Shown here piece after piece: positions 35,901 through 45,819 of a stretch of 64,000 nt of DNA (the first letter of the stretch is position 1; each line of letters opens with the position of its first letter). Source of the stretch: Gongronella butleri. Lineage: Eukaryota > Mucoromycota > Mucoromycetes > Mucorales > Cunninghamellaceae. The position numbers and the translations under genes were made by a program. A model generated the notes under the pieces. That model was not told where the DNA came from. It did not search any database and worked only from the letters and a program-made list of their open reading frames with translations. The stretch covers positions 620,001 to 684,000 of the forward strand of contig JAIWZP010000005.1 in NCBI GenBank assembly GCA_025201375.1, written 5' to 3'.

Positions 35901-36062
35901 TCATTCATTCTGGTCCATCCACAGGAACGACGAGGAAGCACAAGCAACAATATCATTGTCATTGGTGATCAGCTCACTTTTAATGGCCCGCAATTGTCCG
36001 TCATGTTGGTCCTCATGGCCATCTGCTACTATGTTGGCAAGCTGTCGTGCCGTTGTGCATAA
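32979..36062 (+). CDS. Double START-domain protein with C-terminal membrane anchor
   Basis: Six exons (32979-33367, 33445-33528, 33742-34221, 34303-34607, 34682-35853, 35925-36062) give 855 residues. After a Pro/Gln-rich start there are two START-like lipid-binding modules. The first spans roughly residues 65-270, with WKKVLKHKSGVTVRIL, LWDDAFDDG and a helical end. The second spans about 340-560, with WKHLASRDGFDFYSKA, FSQKEYLIYLKMKNVFPIQGR-type core and RWLVYGWTFQ, closing with IPAQVSRVGDYLRMYGCPP. A long Ser/Thr/Pro-rich linker follows, and the last exon encodes a hydrophobic segment (QLSVMLVLMAICYYVG) followed by a Cys-rich tail. START modules bind sterols or other lipids; anchoring by the tail suggests lipid transfer at a membrane contact. 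Family assignment rests on fold-level pattern, not on a unique motif. Confidence 0.75.
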
Positions 36063-36667
36063 AAAAAAAAGTGGGCTTGGCGAACCTGCTTGCTCACCCC
36101 ACCCAAATAAAAGAAAAAAAATAGAAAAAGCATGCTTTTTGTTGTTTGTTTGCTTTTTTGCACTTGCTGTTTCAGCAATGGAGGGCTCCCCCCCCCCAAC
36201 TCGCCCCGTGTTTTTTAATGGGTCACGATGGTCTGCACATCCTTTTTTCATCTTTTTGGCTTGAAAAGAGCAAGAGGATGGCCAAAAAGCCAGACGTTTC
36301 ATCGATTTTTTTTTTCTTTACGCGTCGCACGTGTTGCCTTTTGTCTCCTTCCGTGTCCATGGATTTTTGGAACGGCGATCGACACGCGTCATTTCACATC
36401 AATTGGCCTCTCTCTCGCGCTCTCCATGCATACACGCTCATGTTGCCGCGGGCAGGGCACCCAAGCCAGAAAGAAAAAAAAAAAAAGGGAAAACAAGAAG
36501 CAAGCACGGCAAGTTGTCTTCGGCAACACGCATAAAAAAAGGGAGGCAGGGCAGCAAGCTTGGCTTTTCTCTCTCTTTTTTAATTCTCTTTGTTCCTTTT
36601 TTTTCTCTCCTCCCCTCTCTCTCTCCTTGCCTTTTGTCGCGTCACGACGCTCTTTTTATTATAATTC
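36063..36667. other. Intergenic with pyrimidine-rich leader
   Basis: The first part is the 3' flank of the START gene. From about 36560 to 36650 the plus strand is nearly all C and T, ending just before the kinase ATG. No gene seen. Confidence 0.5.
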
Positions 36668-38890
36668 ATGTTTTCCCCTGCGACCCCGGTGCCGCACAAG
36701 GCGTTTATAAAGAATTATGTCATTTACAGCAAAATATTGGGAGAAGGAAGCATGGGCTGCGGTGAGTAGGCAATGAGGGCGAAGAAAAAAAAGGGGGGGC
36801 AGCCACAGGGAGACAAAAGGGCGCTTATCTTTTTTTTCTCAGTCAAATTAGCCGAAAAGCAGACCGATTCGATCATCACCAAGGCAAGCTGTCCCAGAGA
36901 GAAAGAGAGAGAGAAAAAAAAGGAGGACGGAGGCAATTGGCGGCAAGCCGCGAATGAACAATTGAATTGACACGCCATTTTTCTTTTCTTTCTTGTCGAT
37001 TTCTCTTGTTTTATGAGTCTAGTATGCTGTCAAGATTGTAGCCAAGAGTGACATTTGCGTGGGTCGGTCGGCAAATGGGACGACGGATCACAAGGACACG
37101 CCGCGCGAGCGCGAGCAGCGGATCAAGCGTGAGATGACCATCATGCAGCTGCTGCACCATCCGCACATTTGCCGCCTCGTGGACTGGACGTGCGAAAACA
37201 AGACTTATTACCTGTTCATGGAGTATGTCGATGGCGGCCAATTGCTCGATTACATCATCAACCACGGCAAACTAAAAGAAAAACAGGCACGCAAGTTCGC
37301 AAGGCAAATCGCCAGCGCCCTCGGTAAAAAAAGCTCAAAACAATCATGCAACATACAAAAACTTTAATCCCGTCCTTGCAAAAAAAAAAAAAAAAAAATT
37401 AGATTATTGCCATCAAAATGCTGTTGTTCATCGAGGTAGGGGAAAAAAAAAAAAAAAAAAAAAAAAAAAACTGAATTGGCACGCAAAGCCCGGAAATGGA
37501 TGGTTTTTTTTTTTTTTTAAAAAAAAATAACGATTTTGATGCAGATCTCAAGATTGAAAATATTTTAATCTCGCGCGACGAAAATATCAAGATCATTGAT
37601 TTCGGCCTGTCAAATTTCTACTCGACAAAGACGACATTGACGACGTTTTGCGGGTCATTGTACTTTGCAGCGCCAGAGCTGCTGCGTGCACGCGACTATG
37701 TGGGCCCTGAGGTCGATCTCTGGAGCTTTGGCGTCGTGCTCTTTGTCATGGTCAGCGGCCGCGTGCCATTCGACGATACAAGCTTACCCATTCTGCATCA
37801 AAAAATCAAACTTGGCGTCATTGACTATCCTGAGCACCTCAGCAAAGGTATTTATTAATATTTTTTGATGATTGCTCACTTTTTGACGCAATTTCTTTTT
37901 CAATGATGGACAATGGATGATAGAATGCACGGATTTGCTGACCAAGATCCTACAAGTGGATCCGCGGCGGCGCGAGTCGATGCCATTTATTTTACAGCAC
38001 GCGTGGATGAACAAGGGGTATGGCAAGAAGCGCATTGCTTCGCATCTGCCTGTGCGACGGCCCCTCGACACGCTGGACGCGTTGGTGGTGGCACAAATGC
38101 ATCAATTCGGGTTTGGTCTGCCCGAGGACATTCACGACCGACTGCGACGCACTATTGCGTCGCACGAGTATCAGTACGCGATGCGCCGCCATCAACACGT
38201 GATGGTCGATGACGCTGGGGACAAAGGCAGCCAAGGTCGACCATCATCAAGGTCCAAGAGCCTGCGCCAGCCCAATTGGTCGCCGTCTTCGTCCTTTTCT
38301 TCTTCATTCTCCTCATCAACATCACCACCGACAGCAGCAACAGCCTCGGGGTCGACGGCCATGACCAAAGTCAAATCGTTGCCATCGACAAGCGCGCCCA
38401 CCATGGACACCCGTTCTTTGGTCGTCTTTTCAAAAAATGGCACTACCACCCCCAATTTATTGAGTAGCAGCACCATCAATGGCTACGATCCGCTCTTGTC
38501 CGTGTATTATCTGGTCAGCGAGCGCATTGCTCGCGAAAACGAGCGCATCGTCCGCGAAAATGGTGGCGAAATTGACGAAAAACACGACATTGCACAAATG
38601 TCACCCATGCCCTCGGCATCATCGTCGCGGGCGCTGTCCATTGCATCGTCGTCGGCCACAAGCCTCCACCGGTCCACGACCATCTCGTTTTTCAGGTCTG
38701 CAGGCGCACCAAGGCGGAGAACAGAGATGCGCAGATCCTCCAGCCTGATGCAAAAGAGCAAAACTGCCGCCAAACGTCTCATTGGCGACTTTTGGCATCC
38801 CAATGCCAACAATGGGACCAATGCTTCTGTGGACGCCGCACCAAAAGCAGAAAGCGCGTCATCCTCGCCAGAACAGCCGTTGTCGCCACC

Positions 38891-38923
<33 letters not shown>

Positions 38924-39527
38924 AAAGAGCCCACAAATGACGCCATTGGATGACCATGACCGCCCCGTTTCTAGCGTGACGCCGTCTAATCATGCGTACA
39001 ACTTGCCTGCTCGTACACAATCGATGCGCGAGCGGCTGCAGCAGCGCCTGCCGTCGTCTCTCAGACGAGCAGCATCGGCACGTCACAATGAATTGTCCTC
39101 CGGCACTTTCGACACGGAAAAAAGCAATGCTTTGCCCATCGCCAAATCCATGTTCCCACGACGCAACTTGTTTCGCGTGCCTCCAGCCACGCTGATGCAG
39201 CACCTGTTGCACGTGTTAGACACCATGCACATCACAACAACGCAATTGCTCGTTCCATCGCCATACGCCATCCAGTGCCATTGGCAACAAAACAATAGCA
39301 CCATCAACAGCAACAACACAAATGGCAGTAATGCCAACACGCTCAATTCGGACACAATCAGCACGCTCAGCTTTATCATGATCATCTATCAGGTCAGGTA
39401 CGCAAACGGCCGCCACGGCATCAAGATCAAGGAACCAGAGCCGCAGCCGTCGCGCCTCGTCGTGCTCTACGACGCCATCATGGCAAAATTGGACGCACAT
39501 CTCCTCCATCACGCACACGATCCATGA
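36668..39527 (+). CDS. KIN1: Ser/Thr protein kinase, Kin1/Kin2 (MARK/PAR-1) family
   Basis: Six exons (36668-36761, 36843-36883, 37023-37323, 37403-37435, 37545-37847, 37924-39527) give 791 residues. The kinase domain shows the Gly loop ILGEGSMG, catalytic Lys49 in [18 protein letters not shown] (HRD at 155-157), DFG at 175-177 and APE at 199-201, with the activation-loop Thr190 in [32 protein letters not shown] is characteristic of Kin1/Kin2. The C-terminal 90 residues fit a KA1 domain ([38 protein letters not shown]). Family members control polarised growth and exocytosis at the plasma membrane. A 33-nt exon carries the HRD His-Arg, and intron 2 has a GC donor (AAG|GCAAGC at 36884). The middle is a long Ser/Gln-rich linker. 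Confidence 0.93.
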
Positions 39528-39729
39528 AATTCCCCTTTTTTGAGTAAATCGTCGCTGATCGCGGGCTTTCAATATATCGCAGCCTTCCAAAAAAGGGGGA
39601 GAATGACACAGGATTTGGCGTTTTTGACTTTTTTTTTTTGTTTTCTCTTTGTTCTCTTTTCTCCTTTTTTTACTTTTTTTCCTCTTTTCTTCTTTTACTT
39701 TTATTTTTCCCCTGCCCATTCCTTCTTTT
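39528..39729 (+). promoter_or_regulatory. Short intergenic with pyrimidine tract
   Basis: Only 202 bp separate the kinase stop from the SNF2 start. About 39625-39720 is almost pure T/C, directly before the ATG. Confidence 0.4.
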
Positions 39730-41067
39730 ATGGACGACAGCACGCTCACCACGGCCAAATACAAGTGCCGCAATTGCACCATAAGCACCAAAAACGTCGT
39801 TCGTATGATTGCGCGCACAAACGTCGACAGCACGCGGTATTGGATTCATATTCACGACGATGAGGACCTTTCTGCGCTTGTCACGCGTCTCTGCACATTA
39901 TACCCTGACGAGTGGCAAAGCGAAATCACCTACAAAGTCTATGTCGACGTGGGTGGTGTTTATTATGGGGTCGAAAGCGCATTTTGGCTGCGAGGTACAA
40001 TGTAAACAACGCCGAAAAACACCCGTTGACGCGTCTTTTTTTTTTGACACTCGCACAGATCGCGATCACATCCTTGTAACCACAATCGACGACGTGTCAA
40101 AGATCCCAGACATTGACTGGAATTCCGGTAAGGAATCTGCGAACACCCTCTGGCAACATGAAAAAAAAAGGCACGCTCACCCCGCATTTTTTAATTTAGT
40201 TGGCGCCAGGTTGCGCCCCGAGATCTCGCTCTTGCACTACCAAGAAGAGGGTGTCAAGCGCCTGATTTCCATGGAACAGCAACACGGCGGCGGCATATTG
40301 GCCGACGAGGTAATAAAAAAACGACAAAATTTGTCATTTTACACCGCTCATCTTGCACTGTTTTTTTTATCACCCGATAGATGGGTCTCGGCAAGGTAAA
40401 TTACTCCCTATTTGTGCCCGTGCGCGCGCCAATTTGCTCATACCTCGTCCTTGGAATTCATAGACGCTGCAAATGCTCTCTCTGGTGATCAGACAGCAGC
40501 CCAAGCTGAACATCAGCGCAAAGACACTCATCATTGTGCCAAGCATGGGTGTAAGCAATGGCCATTGACAAGCGCGACGGAAACTCACGCACGCTTTTAG
40601 GTCGCGGATCACTGGGCACACGAAATCCGCACAAAAACGACAGAGGGCTCGCTGCCCTACACAGTCTATCGCCCGGAAAACTTGTCCATGGTGGAACGTA
40701 AGAAAAAAAGCAAACACGGGCCTTGTTGTAGACGCGACAATGGCTCATTTTTTTTCTTTTTTAGAAAATATCTTCAAGGTCGTCATCACTACATATGATC
40801 GCATCCGCTCAGAGTATGCCAAGCAGGGCACTGGGCACAACATGTCCTTCTTTTTCACAACAAAATGGTTCCGCGTCGTCCTTGGTAAGAGACGGTGAAA
40901 TGACAATGCCAATGTGCACACGAAATTGCACGCTTACCCCTCCCCTTTTTTTTTTGCATTGCGCAGACGAGTCCAACAAACTGCGCAATCTGCGCACAAA
41001 GCTCGCACATGCCATTCAATCGCTGGATACCAGATATCGTTGGTGCATCTCGGGCACGCCCTTCCAG

Positions 41068-41100
<33 letters not shown>

Positions 41101-42011
41101 ACGCGCTTTACTTTCATGAACGCTTTCCCACTCACCTTTTTTTTAGAACAATCTGAATGAGCTTGTGCCTGTGTTTGACTTTTTGCGAGTGCGATACGAC
41201 AAGACGCAGGCACATGACCCTGAATACACGCGCATTCTGCTGTCCATGTACATGTTGCGCCGCTGCAAAAAGGATGTGCAAAATGATCTGGCCATCAAGC
41301 CGCGCCAGGAAGAGCGCGTCATTCTCGAGTTTAGCGAGCCCGAACGCGCACTCTACGATTACCTTGAGCGCATTCTGTACAAACAATTGCGATTCCAGGA
41401 TGACCCAGAGTCTGATTCGTGTCTCGCATCGTCCCTGCTCTATCTGCGACTCAAGCAAGGTAAAAAAAGTAGTGGATGCTATGGCTCTTTTCGATTTTTA
41501 ATTTTTGCTCAATTCTTTGTTTTCTCTGATTTTAGCGTGTGCACACCACATGATGCTGATCGATCGCTTTCCGCATCTCATCCCCATGGCACAAAAGGAG
41601 TCGGACGAGGCGATCCGCGAAATGATGAATGCCAATGCCATGGTGCACAAGGGCCGCACCGACGATGCCGAGCTGGCCGAGATTTGCGACATCATCAAGG
41701 ACTTTTAGTAATGCCATCATGAAAAAATGAGCCAATTGACAAAAAAGATTGGTGGCTAACCCTCTTTTTTTTTACTGCCGTGGCTCCTTTTTAGTGATCA
41801 ATGCGACGACGAGGAATCTTCGCCAAACGTCGAAGAAATGCAAAAGCTGCCACACATCACGCACTCGACAAAAGTCAAGTGGCTCGTTAAGTTTCTGCGC
41901 GACACGCTCGCCAAGTCAAAGGAAGAAAAGGTCGTTGTTGTGTCACAGTTCGTCGATTTTTTGGAAATCATCTCAAAGGTGCTGAGCCAGCAAGACATCA
42001 TCCATGGCACA

Positions 42012-42054
<43 letters not shown>

Positions 42055-43601
42055 AAAAGCACCAAAAATCGAAAAAAAGGCACTCAATTTTTCTCCACTA
42101 TAGACAATGGCTCCATGAACACGACACAGCGCCGCAATGCATTTGATTTGTTTGTCGCCAGTCCCACCAATCGTGTGCTGCTGTTGTCGCTCAAAGCCGG
42201 TGGCGTCGGCCTCAATTTACAATGCGCCAACCACATGGTCATTTTAGATCGCTGGTGGAACCCAGCGACTATGGGTAAGCAAAGAGTGCACACATATTGG
42301 GCAAATCGGGGGAAGAAAACGCATCCTGACGCGTCCCATTTTTTTTTTTTTTTTGTAAAAACACAAAAAAAAAAAAAATACAGATCAAGCTGTGTCGCGC
42401 ATCCATCGCATGAATCAGAGCAAGCAAACATACATCCATACGGTGATCATCAAGGACACCGTCGAGGAAACACTGCTGGACACGGTGCTGAAGAAAAAGG
42501 TGAGGCTGTTTGCACCAAAAAGACATGCAAATGAAAAAAGTGGCAAATTGACACTTTTTTTTTCATTTTTAAAAGAACGAGCTGTTCACCAATGTCGTGG
42601 AGACCAGGCCGACTCGTGAGGAAATCGAGATTGATGGCCGATTCAATGATTTCCCGGGCGTCATGTCGTCAAGGACCAATCACATTAAGAACGACCGTCT
42701 GATTCTGCCGCCACGCAAACACGAGGGCTCTTTCTCATCGTCCAGCGATCCACGACAGCCCATGGTCATTGATTCAGACGACGACGACGACCTATTGCTC
42801 TTCAATGGTCCGAAAGCCACGACAATGACCAATATCGACACGAAGGCACGCCCATTGGGCCGTCATGGACGCTTCTCCGACGACTTTGACGACTTTGATG
42901 ACATTGACTTCAAGACCCTTGACGCCGACCTGCTGTCGCCGCTGCCGCTACCGCTGACCGATGACGATGACGAGGACGAGGACAAGAAGCTATATAACGA
43001 TTTCGACGTCATGTCGCGCCGCCGCCGCCGCACGTCGCGTATCAAGGACGAATTCGCGTCCACATCGACAAGCAGCACCAAACGCGCCGTGATGGCCACC
43101 AGCGCATGGGACACCATGTCATCCGACGAGCCGACACCACGCATGAGCAGCAGCACGAGCAGCCTCGCAAGTTCAAGCAGCATTGCCGCGCCACCACCCA
43201 TCGACGACCTGGTGTCGCTGTCACCGCTGCCGTTCCTGGACGACGACGATGACCACCATGGCTGGCACACACAGCACAACACCACCACCACCACCAAAAC
43301 AACAAAGCAACCGCAAACCATTATACCCTCTTCCCGCAGCAACATCAAAAACAACAACAAGCGTGCGCGAGACGCTTCGCCGCCGCCAACAAGGAACATC
43401 AACGACAGAGCGCGAAAGAAAAAGCTGCATAAAGGCAAAGAGCGCATGGTCATCCCCACAAATGTCACCACCATTGACATATTCAGCAGCAACGACGACG
43501 ACGACGACGGTGAGGCCGACCTCTATTTCAAAAAGATGCGCAATCACCATGGCCGACAACAACAATCATATCAACGACCCCGTCATCCCTTGGACGTCTG
43601 A
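39730..43601 (+). CDS. SNF2-family DNA-dependent ATPase with altered motif II
   Basis: Fourteen exons (39730-39994, 40059-40127, 40200-40309, 40381-40395, 40464-40550, 40601-40697, 40765-40884, 40967-41067, 41147-41459, 41536-41707, 41795-42012, 42104-42274, 42384-42499, 42576-43601) give 959 residues. Motif I is ILADEMGLGKTLQM (the MGLGK at residues 149-153 sits alone on a 15-nt exon), III is [11 protein letters not shown], and the second lobe has [28 protein letters not shown] and [11 protein letters not shown]. Motif II reads DESN (about residues 255-258) where DEAH or DEGH is usual. A RING between the lobes, as in Rad5/Rad16, is not seen. The C-terminal 300 residues are acidic, Asp-run-rich and disordered. 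The N-terminal 140 residues contain a CRNC pair and no domain I know. It should remodel or clear chromatin or DNA-bound complexes. Confidence 0.86.
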
Positions 43602-43859
43602 CCCTCCCCTCCATGTTCACCGTATGTAATCCAAAAATCGCATTTGTAAAGCCTCTCCAGGCAAGGCCTATTCCCCTCACTTCACACACACACAAATTAT
43701 CATAGCAATGAACAAATAAACCACTGTCGCCATTTTTTTTGTCTTTTTAAGCGCAAATTCTAGTCAGTGCTGCGCCATTGGCAGGCGAAACACGGAGTTC
43801 TGGCAATCGAGCAGCGACAAAAAGACAGCGCACAAAAGAGCGCATTTCCCCACATTGTA

Positions 43860-45370
43860 CGAATCAGCAGGAATCATGACATCTTCTCCCCTTTTGCTGA
43901 GCGCGCCTTTGGGAATTTGGTCGTCAACAGGAACCTATATCATATTGTAGTTGAACTAGAGATTAATGAACACAAACCTCCAATGATGTCAATTTTTTTT
44001 CAGTGATCGAATCACTCAATCTCAAGGAATTAAGGGCCTAATCGACCTCGCAAAGTTAACTTGTCGAGATCCCAACGTGATCTCTCCAAACCACAAGCGC
44101 TTTTACCGCGTTTGGTTATAGATTCATTCGAGGTGACTCGCGCGTCGACACTTTGCGCTCTTGTCGCGTACGCTACCAAAATGGAAAAGATCTTACCCCC
44201 TTTTGCTGGGTGCGTTCTCCGGTTCTTGTTCATCGGGTCCTATATGTGAACTAGAGAGTGATGAGCCCAAAACTCCAACGATGTCAAGATTTTTCGGGAA
44301 TCAGATCACTCAGTCTTGAGAAAATGCATTTTTAATAAAATCAGGGCCAAATCAGGGTCAAAACGATCCCTGAAGGCTAACTCACCGAGAACACGAAGCG
44401 ATGTCCCAAAACTACAAGCTCTTTTACCGCGTTTGCCGGCTGATTCATTTGAGGTGATTCACGCGTCGGGGCGCTCAGCCGTTGCCGCCGTACGAGACCA
44501 AATGGTGGTAATTTTGCCCCCTTAACGCCTATGAAATGGCGCTCTCTCAAAAACTCGCTCATCTGGTCCCAAATTCGGTCCAGTTGATGGTAGATCCAAT
44601 TCTTCAACGTTGTCAAGTTTTTTTTTGCAAATCGAATCTCTCAGTCGCGAGAAAGCTCCAGATTCGTGATTGCTAGTGAAATCCCAGCGCCAAACAATAT
44701 TTTACGCGTTTCTCCCGATGAGCATGACCTTATAGCTCCTAATTTATACCAGTAAATACTCGACTTAAAACTTCAATGATTCCAATTTTTTTCGCAAATC
44801 GGATCACTCAGTCATGAGAAAATGCATTTTGCATAAGTTCAGGGCCAAAACAGGATCAAAACGACCACTCAATGCTAACTCGCCGAGAATTCGACGCGAT
44901 ATCCTCAAAGCACACGCGCTTTTATCGCGTTTGTCCGCTGATTCATTTGAGGTGATTCACGCGTCGGGGCGCTTAGCCGTTGCCGCGGTACGAGACCAAA
45001 TGCTGGTGATTTTACCCCATTTACGCCTATGAAACTGAGCACGCTTTATAAGAAACTTGTTCATCTGGTCCCAAATTTGGACCAGTTGATGGTAAACCCT
45101 ATTCTCCAACGGTGTTGACTTTTTTCGCGAATCGAATCACTCAGCCGTGAGAAATAGCAAGATTGGTGTTTGCTAGTACTGTAAACCCCAGTGCAAAACA
45201 GTATTTTACGCGTTCCTTCCGATGAGCCAGACCAAATAGCGCCAAATTTAGACCAGTGGATACTCGACTCAAAGTCTCAAACCTTCAATGTTTCCAAGTT
45301 TTTTTACGCAAATCGAATCGCTCAATCCTGATAAATTGCAATTTTATGAATTCAGGGGCAAACCAGGTGG
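43860..45370 (+). repeat. Higher-order satellite, at least six related monomers
   Basis: A ~50-bp core of the type CAAYGNTGTCAA, T-run, CGCAAATCGAATCACTCAG, GAGAAA recurs at 43981, 44276, 44605, 44774, 45107 and 45286. Spacings alternate (329, 169, 333, 179 bp), giving a higher-order period of about 500 bp; the stretches 44316-44520 and 44814-45020 are clear copies 498 bp apart. The short open frames on these copies look alike only because the DNA is repeated. Confidence 0.85.
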
Positions 45371-45474
45371 GATTCAAGCTTTCAGGGTCAAAAGTTCAAA
45401 GCGATCTCTGAAGGCGAAATCTTCAAACCATTTGTTCAAATTTTTACGATCGTTCGCGACGGCTTTTTTACAGT

Positions 45475-45698
45475 ACAACGTTTGTTCAATTTTTTTTACG
45501 AACATTGGCGAAGTCTTAACAACGCTCTTTCGATTTTTTACGAACATTGTTCGCGAAATTTTGACAACGTTGTTCGTTTTTTTACTAGCGTTGCTGCGAA
45601 GCTTTCACAACGTTAATTACTCGATTTTTTTGCGAACGTTGTTCGCGAAGTCTTTATCATACAACGTTTGTTCGATATTTTTACAAAAGTTATGCGCC
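45475..45698 (+). repeat. 45-bp minisatellite, five units
   Basis: Units start ACAACG at 45475, 45519, 45564, 45607 and 45661 (steps of 44, 45, 43 and 54 bp). Each continues with a TTGTTCG-like piece, a T-run, ACGAACATTG or GCGAACGTTG, and TTCGCGAAG or a variant. A degenerate partial unit precedes the first. Confidence 0.8.
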
Positions 45699-45819
45699 AG
45701 CAGCGAGAGCTTAATCGTTCTAATCAACAAGCTCTGCTGCGACTTGACGAAACTCTGTCGCATAGGAGGTAGCCGCCCTTCCTCGCTCGTTGACGCATGC
45801 TCATCATGCGATTTATTTA

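Noticed and set aside
37390..37520. Apparent loss of the kinase HRD motif
   Set aside because: The motif is present, split between the 33-nt exon 37403-37435 and the next exon at 37545.
44316..45032. Two similar short frames suggesting a duplicated gene
   Set aside because: The similarity comes from the satellite period of 498 bp, a multiple of three, and not from selection on protein.
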